Source of the DNA: Eucalyptus grandis
Lineage: Eukaryota > Streptophyta > Magnoliopsida > Myrtales > Myrtaceae
Direction: 5' to 3'
NCBI RefSeq assembly: GCF_016545825.1
Contig: NC_052620.1
Span: 3,348,001 to 3,412,000 of the forward strand
Length of the DNA: 64,000 nt
Below are positions 49,217-60,460 of the stretch, piece after piece. How positions within the stretch are numbered: position 1 is the stretch's first letter; the number at the start of each line of letters is the position of its first letter. A program made the translations under genes and the position numbers. The notes under the pieces were generated by a model, which worked only from the letters and a program-made list of their open reading frames with translations, was not told the DNA's origin and did no database searches.

Positions 49217-50089
49217 TTAGCTTTCTGCAAAAGAAGGTGGTTGATGCAAATAATCATAATGAGGGTCATATGAGTTGATTCATTATTGCCCATTTCCAGA
49301 ATGACAGATTTTCCTATGAAAAGGTATCTATATCTATGTTTTGCTCAGACTATCTTATGAGGTAGATGGTGGCTTTCTCACAGGAACAAACAAGGACCAA
49401 TGAACTACTTTAGAAGTCAACAATAGTAAAACATAATTCTTGCATAATCTGCTACATTTCGAGCACACAAATTACAGCATGGTCATTGAAATTCTTTATC
49501 CAATATCTCGGACCTGGAAGTATTTCTTTCCCATAGAAAGAACGCAAGACGCCATGTTTCTCAATAACGATAAAGAATTAGAAACTAAAAGTTATTTATA
49601 ACCAACAGTTTGAGGGAGACTGCTGATTCACTTCAAGATGGCCCGCTTCCTTCAATCATCTATTCCCTCAAATAGATCATAAATCGTTCAAAATCTCCCG
49701 ATAAAACATTGCCATTATATATAACTTGAAACTGAAAAACACAGGTCAGCAAAAATCCAACCCCCTACAAAATTTACAGAATCCAAATATGTTATCGAAG
49801 CAAACCAACAAGTCAATTAGCCAAGCACAATCACAACAGTTCGACCCACATGATTTCCAAGGTTCACATTATGGGTCCGGAACCAAGTTCAAGTTCAAGT
49901 TCAAGATCGACCCTTTGGAAAAAGTGAAGAACTTTCCCACATGTAGTGGCTCAGTTCACTCTATCTTCAAAAGGGTCTCGAAGAAAGATCCCGTAGACGC
50001 ACTGTAATCAGGTATTCACCACAGTAAAATCGAAAAATTCAAGAAACCGCGTGGCGGAAAGCGGTGACAACGCCATCATCAAGAATTGA

Positions 50090-50437
50090 CATGGGGAAAG
50101 AGAGAGAAAGATGTACCCGTTCATAAGTTGGAGGTAAGCCCAAAGATTTGCAAGCTATTCAAGAGCCTCCTTCTCTCGATCGAAGGTCTCCGGAAGACGC
50201 AGAGAGAGTGGCCCTCTTGTCGCTTGACCGATTTCTTCTGAGTCTTCCTGTTTCTTTCTTTCTTTCTTTCTTTTCGGTTTACTGCTTTCTGAAAATTACT
50301 TCTGGCTTTAGCTGGCTCTGCCCCCACGTTCTCCACGTGTCTACTTGCAATTATAGGGACCATCTTTAATAAAACCTAGTTACTCTAATTAGGTGCCAAG
50401 ATTTACAAATTCATCCTTGATGAGATTATAAAATTTA
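50090..50437 (-). promoter_or_regulatory. Probable RGLG copy 1 leader/promoter region
   Basis: The first coding exon has a splice acceptor just upstream of the ATG (CTTTTGCAG, minus), so a separate 5' UTR exon must exist. The region around 50.1-50.3 kb is GA-rich on minus, well conserved in unit 2 (60.11-60.39 kb), and precedes a low-complexity CTTT microsatellite (about 50252-50273). Exact transcription start not determinable. Confidence 0.4.
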
Positions 50438-50862
50438 GGGAAAAAGCCATGAAAAACCCTGAACTTTACTCAAAATGACACATTTACCCCAAATTTTTTT
50501 GTGACGTAAAAATCCAAAACTTTTCAACTACGACATTCTTTACCTTTTTTTTTTTTTGAACACAAAAATCCTGAACTTTCGTTACGTGATACATTTACCC
50601 AAAAATTAGATGGCATTTTGGTCTTTTCATTTTTAAATTTTTTTTTCTTCTCTCTTCCTCCGCCGGCCCCGCCATGGCCGGCGCAGGGAAGAAGAAGAAG
50701 AAAAAAAAAGGAAAAAACAGAATAAAAAGACAAAAATGCCATTGATGGGGTAAATGTGTCACAATTTAGAAAGTTTGGGATTTTTCACGTCATAAAAAAA
50801 AAAAAAGTTTTGGGTAAATGTGTCACTTTAGGCAAAGTTCAGGGTTTTCATAGCTTTTTCCC
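50438..50862. mobile_element. Mutator-like MITE present only in unit 1
   Basis: 425-bp element with 9-bp target duplications TAAAATTTA at 50429-50437 and 50863-50871. Its inverted ends are GGGAAAAAGC(C/T)ATGAAAA..CCCTGAAC. Inner parts are also inverted around a GCCGGCCCC/GGCCATGGCC GC-rich centre (about 50660-50690). In unit 2 the same site reads straight through with a single TAAAATTTA (about 60448-60456), a clean empty site. No coding capacity. Confidence 0.95.
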
Positions 50863-50871
50863 TAAAATTTA

Positions 50872-53050
50872 CTTACTGTGACTCAATTATTGACTTAAAG
50901 TATCCAATCAAAGGCCACTTCGATAGAATCCAGAAATAGATGCTGAAAATTTAAGTATTGAAATTTAAACACTGATAATCTAGAATCTTAATAATCAAAT
51001 AAAAGGTTATTTAGGGTATGTCTGTTTTTTTGAAAGATATTCCTTCGAAAATAATCATTTGTATTTTGTGAAATAATACTTGTTGTTGATTAAAATATTT
51101 GTTATTCATATATTCTTATAAACAACGGAAGTCATCATTCTAAAAAAATATATTTTTTAAGTTATTTATAGAATAGAGCATTAATAACAACTGAATATTG
51201 AATATTCATTGACAAGATCTTGATTCCTATCTGGATCAAGCTTCTTCTCTATTGTGTCTGATTAAGGTATCTACACAGAAAGGGGCCCAATTTGTCCTTT
51301 CGATTATTCCCTTTCCTCTTTGTCTTTTCCATTTTTGTGTTTTGCTTTTTCAGCTAACTAGATGCACTTCCTCAGCTGGTAGCCTTCTACATAAAGAACT
51401 ATTTAATAACCAATTAAGTGTTCAAAATAAATGAAAATTTGATGATTGAGCATCTTATAGACTTTAAAGATTCAATTAAGGCCCGCTTGATAAGATTGAA
51501 ATAATTTAAGGACTTATTATAAATGTTGATAATCTTAAGGGTTGAAGATGGAAAAATAAAAATCAAATATTGAATTTGGATTAATATTATTATCAAAAAT
51601 AGCATTGTCGGATCGCCAAGGTCGACCTTTGTCCTTGCTCGACAAGTGGTTCTTGCAGTCGAGCTCCCTTGTGGAAGGGTTGTCACTCAACAAATAATGG
51701 ATAACAGGCTCATCTTCCCTAGGCGTTCACTTTGACGGCAAAGTTTGCCATCTTGATGTATGCTCTTCACCACCTGTAGGTAAGTGAATTATTATTAGGT
51801 TTTAAACATGTAACAATGTCATCGCAACATTTTTAATTCCCATTTGGCTGCCTTTCTTATTGAATGAATTATGTATTCACTTCCTCATTTGCAAATCATG
51901 TGACTTTCTGACTTAACTAGATCAAAGCTAGTTACAATCATCATAAGTGGTTAATTTATTGAGTACTAAACAAGATTAATCCCCCATATTTAATTAGGCC
52001 CTCCGGCAAAATTTCATTTAGTATGGTCCCCGTATGATAAAACCCAGCAAGTTTGTCATTTGTAAGGCCATGTCATAGTAGAAAAGCCCTATGATTTATT
52101 AAACTTTGGTTATACGAAGTTTAGAGACCATATTATATTTTTCTTGGGCTACCTAGATATTAGCCACTTAAAAAAGAATCATCTTTTACAATGTTCATTA
52201 AATGCAACATCTCTTGCGGTCTAGCAATGGAGAACACCTTGCGAGTGTGCATGCTGATATACAATCAAGGACCAGACTTGGTTTCTATCACAAAAAATTA
52301 TTCATATTTCGGGTCCTAAAAAGCACAAGTGACAAGTTTGATTCTCGCTTCACGGACCTTTCAAGGCCATGACACAATTGACCAGTTTGTTTGCCAACCA
52401 TCCGCTGCAAACATGAAATCTGATTTAGAACATCACCCGTTTCCCATGAAGAAGTGAGTATCCATTTCCAAACTACTGGAGTTTGGTTGCAATTTAAAGT
52501 GAAACGCAAATGGGGTCATTGCAGTTTACACAAGAACAAAACAGTTGATAAATGATACCGCAAGGTACCGTTTGTGGCTTCACAATCAATGCTCAAATGC
52601 GCTCTAGCCACTTGAAAGATTCATGATACTGACTCTTTCTTCTTTATGCGAGCAGGAGCTCACGTGCTGGGGGACCAAAGGCCCCCTTGACCCTCTAGGA
52701 TAACATCTACATTCTAATCCCGGTGTCATTCATGCCAATGAACTCATCTGAGATTGTAAGATTGTAAGCTGATGCATTGAAAAATTGTGTCGTAATGTGG
52801 GTAAGGGTCGTGATAAAAATGAAGAATCCTGGACTCGGTAAGTTTTGCTGTCGGTATATAGATAATAAATAGATGAAGCCACGAGGTTGGAGCAAGAAAG
52901 TATGATGAATGATGTGAGGGGCTGGTGAAGGATCTATCTCAAAAACCATACATGTATACTAGAAAAACGTAACGTATTGTTTGAATGGTATATATCAGCA
53001 TCGTATAATATAACACAAAAAAGGTGACGAAAGGTGAGATTTAAGTATCA
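50872..53050. other. Intergenic part of unit 1; relic 3' flank of NF-YB7
   Basis: Collinear with 60457-62647 in unit 2, where it lies between RGLG copy 2 and the NF-YB7-like gene. The last few hundred bases are therefore the duplicated 3' UTR/terminator side of that gene, orphaned in unit 1. Minus-strand open frames of 73 aa (52288) and 80 aa (52707) exist. The first has a diverged counterpart in unit 2, but neither matches a family I know. Confidence 0.6.
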
Positions 53051-53062
53051 TATCTACCAGAA

Positions 53063-53460
53063 CTTGATTCTGATTTAGTTTTGATTGAATCTCACAAATC
53101 ATGGGATTGTAGTTGTTAACCCACAAATCATAGGATTGTAGCTTTCCTCCTATTTAGGCTTTGTTTCCTTTTTGTTTGCTAGGATTTCTCTATGCATTTG
53201 CCTACAAATATGACACTGTAAAGCTAAAGAATATATGAATGATAATAAGAATTTCTCTCCATCTAAATTTCCACATGGTATCAAGGCTGGAGGTTCTGAG
53301 TTCAAATCTTACTTAATTCAATTTGCCTCCCCAATTAAATTTTCACGTTTAGTATTAAGCAAAAAGGCCAAGCTAAGCATGAGGAGAGGAGTGTTAGAAT
53401 ATTAAGTTTAAGCTTTTAAAACAGTTGGCCGTAGTCCCAAAAAATCTCACACTCCCTTCC
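53063..53460 (+). mobile_element. TRIM/Copia-like LTR remnant, unit 2
   Basis: Counterpart of 43030-43400. The PBS-like TGGTATCAAGGC is at 53276-53287, the purine tract GAGGAGAGGAG before TGTTAGAATATT at 53392. The PPT/LTR start is better preserved here than in unit 1, supporting the LTR-element reading. Confidence 0.5.
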
Positions 53461-53767
53461 ATTGCCAACAAATTGCGGTTAGCTACTTAAATGTACTCAG
53501 AGATCTCCATGTTGATTTGGGTGGACAAGCCAAATCCTCAAAGAACCAAGATGAGGGAAAATTCAAAGTTGTTCCTGGTCTCTAGACAGAAGTAAGGAGA
53601 AAGAAATTTCTTACTCAGAGAGATGGTAGATGGAAAGTTGCCACTGAGGTCTTAGTTACTGATGCCTCCAACAAAAATATAGAACAAGGATTTGGTTGCA
53701 TTCATTACGGGTTATTGACAAGAAAAGATATCACTCATCTTGTTCAAAGGGTTAACGAAATGGCCTG

Positions 53768-54019
53768 TTAGGGGTTTCTGACAGAGTTCTGCTTACCTGT
53801 AGCCTCCTCGACTTCATTTATGAGTACAACATACCACTTGCCTACTCTGATTCCCAGTTGTAGGCCATGAAATTGCCACGTGTATGGTGTTATTCTTATC
53901 CTCCCAGCTTTTCTATAATATATGTTTGCATGTATCACTATGGGGTGTAAAGTTAGTATGCCTCCATTCACGTACGTAACATGAAAAGGATTAGCAACTG
54001 GAGTTTTGTATTGAGACAA
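53768..54019 (-). CDS. Small conserved ORF of unknown function, unit 2
   Basis: 83-aa counterpart of the 43706-43963 frame (MSQYKTPVANPF). The frame stays open throughout and the GTAAGCAG donor after VEEATG is kept. Family unknown. Confidence 0.3.
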   Translation of the reverse strand: MSQYKTPVANPFHVTYVNGGILTLHPIVIHANIYYRKAGRIRITPYTWQFHGLQLGIRVGKWYVVLINEVEEATGKQNSVRNP

Positions 54020-54180
54020 GGAGAGACTGGAAATGTCAATGTGAGCTTGTCATGGGCACATTTGTAAAGTGAACACTGCTCTAGATGCCAGTTAAGTCAG
54101 CTGCGGAGATTTTTGAAACAATTCTGAACATATCTATTGTGGTCGACGAGAGGGGATACACTTCTATTGCTAGTATAACT

Positions 54181-54300
54181 TCTTTTGCGCAATCTAATTT
54201 TATCAGTGTATGTTGCTGGTATAGCTTCTTTTGCGCAATCTAATTTATCAATGTCTGTTGCTGGTATAGCTTCTTTTGTGCAATCTAATTTTATCGGATG
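54181..54300. repeat. Local triplication, ~45-bp unit, unit 2 only
   Basis: TCTTTTG(C/T)GCAATCTAATTT occurs at 54181, 54227 and 54272 (periods 46 and 45), each preceded by a GCT(A/G)GTATA(A/G)CT word. Unit 1 (about 44120) and the POLD1 3' flank (about 15230) have a single copy. Confidence 0.9.
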
Positions 54301-54954
54301 GTGAATTTGACAACAAAGGTGATACCAATCTTAAAGATGGTTAGTAAATGTCCAAAAGATTCTAAGAAAATTCATGGGAAAAATGTCCTTGCTTATCAAA
54401 TTCTGTTCTTTTTCCTCCGTTGACTTTTATCCCCTTCGGATCCAGCATTTTAGTTTATCAATTTTTGTTAGGGTAGAGAGATGACTCTTAAGTCTCGTCA
54501 CCTAACGATTTTCGAGGGATTGTAGACCCTCCCCACTTTGTAAATGGCTTTGCATTCAAGCTCTTCTCCTCAGATTGGTATGGCTATGAAGAAAACCATA
54601 GGAAATGACAATATAGGATAGGATCAAATACGAAATCTATCCATCATTTGAGAAAATACAGAAAGTTAGGGCAAATATACACATCTAATCTATAAAAAAA
54701 AAAAAAGTTCAAATCCACGGAGAAGTACAAACACATCACAATTTGCTTAGGAGACGCAATCAATCAGCAAACAATTCACATTCACGACTAAGTTATCCAT
54801 TTTGTAACTTAAAATCATCTGCTCATCTTCCCTTCTGCTGCTATTACTCTCTTCGATGGTTACCGCGAGCAATGGCACAAGTCGATGATTTGACAATCCA
54901 ATGCCAATGCCGGGACTTTCACCATTGCTCTTGCGAGCATCGAAGCCCATGTCA

Positions 54955-57900
54955 CTTAAGTATACAGTCTCAAACGGGTTGTGATGGGCTGTCGGCACAA
55001 AGCTCTCCACTTTGTAAATGGCTTTGCATGTCTGGAAAGAAATAAGGAGATGACATAAGTAAGCCTACATTATCCATAGCACTACAGATATTGTCTCTCT
55101 CTATCTCTCTATCATGTGAAGGAATAATTACTTCCACATTTAATTGTAGTTCGTACATCTTTTCAAGTCTAGTTAGCCTTCGATGAGAACATCTCCTGCC
55201 CCATAGATGCTACTACTGTGGTATTCTTTCCCGTTTAGGATGAGGATAGTCCCACCATTTGTCAAAGATAATTTTGCGGGCATACTCGTGATTAGTTAAG
55301 TACGTGAGATTTCTGGGGCATGATAAACAGCAATATTGTATAATAAGCTCATTGATTTGCTGAGCCACAGCCAACTTTGACAAAACCAGTGGATTGAGAG
55401 CCGGAAGTTTCTTTGGAAAATATATAGAAGTAACTAACTTTGCAGTAATACTGGGTACAACCAATTTTATGCTTTTAGCTTTCATTATCAAGCAAAATGG
55501 GGAATGGTTATAACAGGTGCAAACTTTATACTCCACGAATTGGAGGCCATATAAAGAATGATGCTAATTGCTGAATAGAGAATGACTCACCAGATGGGCC
55601 ACATCCAAAGGCCATGTTCTTTGGATTTGTAAGGCAAATGGGGCAAACCTTGAAGAACACAAGCAGCTAAGTGCGGATTTACATTTAATGAAGAACGTGA
55701 AGTTTCACAAAATAAAAAATAAAAATAAAAAAAATAAAAAAAAGGTGATTAAATGACACTTATTTTCCCGAAGCTGTTTCCTGAGTTTGTGGAGAACTAT
55801 CTGGGAGTGACTTATCCAAGCTGGTATGACCAGTGACTCCAGGTGGGGGTGGAAGTGGCCTTATACGAGGACCAGTCACTGCCTCCCTGCAGTATAAGCA
55901 GAATTTACATTATAGCAGGCCTCAATGCAATGTAGAAACAAACAGCTACAGTTCCCAATCTTACTTGACGTGCGAAATGCTTTGAGTGGCTCTATACTGA
56001 AGGGGAATTTCCATGAGAGCAGCAAGAGCAAAGGCAGTCTCTTTCTTTGAAGTATCTGTGTTCTCAGACATGATTTTTGTGAAGTTTACAAACTGCGTAG
56101 TGGAACAATGAATAAACAAGAAGGTTAAAAGCAAAAAGAAAAAGAAAAAAAATGTGGTGGAATTTATTGATTCTAAAATAACATTTTAAACTTAAAATGT
56201 GTACTCGGGGCACTATTTACTACTGTCAGAGAGGAATAAATCAGACCATATTATAAAAAAGTTCAAAGAAAGGGGACTTCACAACAAAAAGTGGCTGGAG
56301 ATCCAGAATTACTCCATACCAAACCAAAAGCCATAATCCAGTCTAAACATTATTCAACAGCACAGTAATCGGCAGTAACTACGCCATACATGTCTGACTA
56401 GAATTTGTACTTAATAAACAACCCTCAGTACAAACTACTGGAATATACATTTAACATACTTAGTTTACTTTTTCTGAAACTTCTTATTTTGAATTATGCA
56501 GTTCTCTCGCTAGTCTTATTATGTGAACCCCGGCATTATTGATGCAACTATACTTATAAAAAGAACTTGGATAATTGCAAAAGGAATCATCAATTGTGCT
56601 CTCCGTATCAAACACCCTCCTCACATTTCAAGACTTACATTTTGCATCTCCCCAACCTGAAAAAAAACTGACTTGCCCTCGTGCATGCACATTGCGCGAT
56701 CCACACCCAAAAATTAAAACAAAGGTCGTGGATGGGGTAATTTGGGAATGAAAATGGCCTAATTTGGAACTTAGCAGATTATGTAGCAGAGGAAGATGCA
56801 ATTTAAAACCAATGGAAAGAAGTCAGGCTGGTAATCATAGGTTTTAAAATGTGAGGACGGTACTTGACAGTTGACAGGAGCAAAGTTCAGGATGGTATCA
56901 GTACTTTTCCCCAAAGAGATCTTTCAGTACCTGAAAGTTATCAAATGCACGATGAGGGATATTATCATCAAATTGCTTCATTGCATCCCATGGTCCATCT
57001 CCCACACCAACAAATATGATGGAGAGAGGATATTGGCTGCTCTACCAAAAAGAAACAAACGAAAAGTCAAGGAACGTGGTAATTGCAAAGTTGGAATATG
57101 TGGCCTTTCTTCACCAAGCAGGACAGCAACAAAAACATGCAATTCCAAAATTACCTAGCTGCTACTATGGAGTTTATAGTTGCCTGTTCTTGTGGGCTGA
57201 ATCTCCCAGGAGGTAATTCAGGACTTCTAGTAACCTATGAACCATGGTGATGGAACAATAAGCATGTGGAAAGAACTTGGTGATAAAGCAATAATAAGGA
57301 TGTGATACGCAAAGTAGTGAGAACCTGTCCATCTGCTATAATGACAAGGACATGATATAGCCCGTTGCTCCTAGCCACAATGTCGATAGCGGCCTCAATT
57401 ATCGGCGCAAATGATGTGGGCCCTATAAACAACAGTAACAGAAAGCGTTAAAAACTACTGCATGGAAGTTTCTATTATATGGACCTTCGACTGCATGAGA
57501 CAGCCTTAAAGGGATCCATCATAAACTCCTGAGGACAAATTTCCTGTAGGAGACCAACAAAAGAAACATGAGACAATATGAGGACAATAAACCGTCCAAA
57601 ATGGGGAAAAGAAAAACATAAAGGATAAGTTCATTCATGGGAAAATATTGGTTAACAAAATGGAAGACTATCATGGCAAAGTCATGGCTCTGGAAGGAAC
57701 TGGCAGTATGTTGAGTGAAACAGCTATTTTATGACCTAAGTTTAAAACCTATTCAAAATAATAACTTGGTTTACAAGTTGGGAAAGTTTGGCATGGACGT
57801 TTCAATCTTTATTTTTTAACCATGTAGGACCACCTAAACCTCTTGCTCTCCTCTTGGATTATTTATAATGCTATGATTTGGGTCACATTGACAACAATAC

Positions 57901-59238
57901 ATGCTATGATTTGATGTCCATCAATCCTGCCATTTAAAGTCTAATGAAAATGAAAACAAAAATACTATTGATTTAGACAAGATGTTTTCTTATTCTTCAC
58001 AATGATTGACAACGCTGTACTTTGCCCAAACTTGCAGGTTTGTTTATTTCAGTTTTAAAAGAAGATGAATAGACTGCAAAATATTTTGGCCTAAAGTAGG
58101 AACCATCACATAAGAACGATCGGTAAAGCAGGAGAAAAACCTGACAACTTTAAGTGTGGGACGATCTCTCTGTAACGTGCAAGTGCTTCCTCAAAACCAT
58201 GACAATAACGATGATCAGAATAAAAGCTGAAGACAGATTGATCATGTGTTGATGCTGCAAAAAGCAATGTGATGAGATGAAAGCTTCAAAGCAATGATAA
58301 GAATTCCTACCAAAGCTACAAATTACCGACAGCACTGACCATCGCCAAATCCAAAACAAGGTATGAGTTCATCTTCGTCAAGAGGGGACAATGTTCTGCC
58401 AATTATAGAAATTGCTTGCTCATATGGATTAGGTGTGTCACCAATGGCATGAAGACTTCTTCTCCCAAAGGAATATCTACCTACAATACGAAATTCACAT
58501 TATTTTTCCAATATATAGTTTCATAAAACCTGAATGCTTTGTTTGTCCATTGGAAATAGAATCACCTGACCACTCGTTGCTCTTTGTGAAATCAATACCG
58601 AGGATTAAATTTGATGATTCAAGGCCAGCTTCCCTCAGTGCAGTTGTGACCTAAAATATGAGCATCAAAAATCCCATTACTGTTTCATTTTACATCTTTA
58701 CAATCAAAACCGCCAAAGTATGACCACCACAGTTTACATTCCCATCTAATTTCACGGCTTTACAATCAAAACTGCCAATCATTAAACAGCAGATAGAATA
58801 GACAAGAACCAGAGATAAAAAAGAATATTACTAAGGATCAAATAAAGACTTACATCAAATTCTGTGGAAGAATTTTCAACCCAAAAATTTAAGTACTTAG
58901 ACAGAGGGAGACTGCATGCATATAAGAACAAACTTGTAAACAAGTGATGCAAATTACTTTGACAACTCATGTTAGTTACCTCAACTCAAGTACATAAACC
59001 GCATTAAACTTAAATTTAACCAAAGTGGTACCAGGAAACTACATTGGCAGACCAAATCACAAACAGCCAAATCTCCTTAGCACATAAAAGGCAATGATGA
59101 AGGGAGACAGCGTGTTCATGCTCCTCCTAAACCTTAATAGTTAATGGAAACAAACAAAGCAATAAACACCTGATCCAAGGAGCTGAAATTATCTCCAAAG
59201 TGCGTCGATCGATGCTCATGTCCATATTTTGAGTCCAT
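54955..59238 (-). pseudogene. RGLG: RGLG copy 2: VWA part open, RING destroyed
   Basis: Exons match copy 1 in number, length and splice sites: 59170-59238, 58566-58650, 58340-58480, 58141-58254, 57325-57422, 57155-57234, 56931-57039, 55965-56092 and 55760-55886, all open. The last codon of exon 9 is TAA (minus, 55762-55760) where copy 1 has CAA, so the predicted product is a 316-aa VWA protein without RING. Beyond it, exon 10 (from 55591) has a one-base gain at about 55597 that turns C-G-H into C-G-P and shifts the frame. Exon 11 (54955-55031) has lost the segment coding for the last four RING cysteines. If transcribed, a RING-less protein could still bind partners; nonsense-mediated decay is equally possible. 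Called a pseudogene because ligase function is lost. Confidence 0.88.
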
Positions 59239-59959
59239 TTAGCTTTCTGCAAAAGAAGGTGGTTGATGCAAATAATCATCATGAGGATCATATAAGTTGA
59301 TTCATTATTGCCCGTTTCCAGAATGACAGATTTTCCTATGAAAAGGTATCTCTATTTATGTTTCGATGAGACCATCTTATGATGTCGATGGTGGCTTTCT
59401 CATAGACCAATGAACTTCTTTAAAAGTCAACAATAGTAAATAATAATTCTTGCATAATCTGCTACATGTTGAGCAAGCAAATTACAGCATGGTCATTGAA
59501 ATTCTTTATCCGATATCTTGGATCTGTAAGCATTTCTTTCCCATAGAAAGAACGCAAGATGCCATCTTTCTCAATAACGATAAATAATTAGCAAACAAAA
59601 GTCATTTGTAACCAACGGTTTAAGGGAGACTGCAGATTCACTTCAAGATGGCTCGCTTCCTTCAATCATCTATTCCCTCAAAATGATCATAAATCGTTCA
59701 AAATCTCCCTATAAAATATCACATTCCATGCAACTTGAAACTGAAAAACCCGGGTCAGCAAAATCCAACCCCCTACAACATTTACAGAATCCAAATCTGT
59801 TGTACCCAATAAGTCCTTAGTCGAAGCAAACCAACCAGTCAACTAGCCGAGCACAATCACAACAGTTCGACCCACATGATTTCCAAGGTTCACATTATGG
59901 GTCCGGAACCAAGTTCAGGTTCAAGATCGACCCTTAGGAAAAAGTGAAGAACTTTCCCA

Positions 59960-60460
59960 CATGTAGTGGCTCAGTTCAATCTATCTTCAAAAGGGTCTTG
60001 AAGAAAGATCCCGCAGACGCACTGTAATCAAGAATTCACCTCAGTAAAATCGAAAAATCAAGAAACCGCGTGGCGGAAAGCGGTGACAACGCCATCATCA
60101 AGAATTGATATGGGTAAAGAGACAGAAAGATGTACCTTTTTATAAGTTGGAGATAAGCCCAAAGATTTGCAAGCTATTCGAGAGCCTCCTTCTCTCGATC
60201 GAAGGTCTCCGGAAGACGCAGAAAAAGTGGCCCTCTTGTCGCTTGACCGATTTCTTCTGAGTCTTCCTCTTTCTTTATTCCTTTCTTTCTTTTCGGTTTA
60301 CCGCTTTCTGAAAATTACTTCTGGCTACAGCTGGCTCTGCCCCCACGTTCTCCACGTGTCTACTTGCAATTATAGGGACCATCTTTAATAAAACCTAGTC
60401 ACCCTAATTAAGTGCCAAGATTTACAAATTCATCCTTGATGAGATTATAAAATTTACTTA
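59960..60460 (-). promoter_or_regulatory. Probable RGLG copy 2 leader/promoter region
   Basis: Highly similar to 50.0-50.45 kb in unit 1, including the acceptor arrangement before the ATG and the GA-rich (minus) leader. Contains the MITE-free insertion site at about 60448-60456. So upstream sequence needed for transcription is probably still present. Confidence 0.4.

Larger units (their letters stand above)
43030..53062. repeat. Segmental tandem duplication, unit 1
   Basis: About 10.0 kb, collinear with 53063-62655. Starts in the TRIM-like remnant (TTCTGATTTGATTTTG at 43033) and ends with ATCATATCTACCA at 53050-53062. Contains RGLG copy 1, the minus-strand ORF at 43706, a unit-specific MITE (50438-50862) and flanking non-coding sequence. 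The end ATCTACCA is identical to the stop-codon region of the NF-YB7-like gene at the end of unit 2. Confidence 0.92.

Noticed and set aside
49105..49293. 62-aa frame MGNNESTH.. as the RGLG start
   Set aside because: It reads the first coding exon in the wrong frame; the ATG at 49216 continues correctly into the VWA domain, with an in-frame stop just before it.
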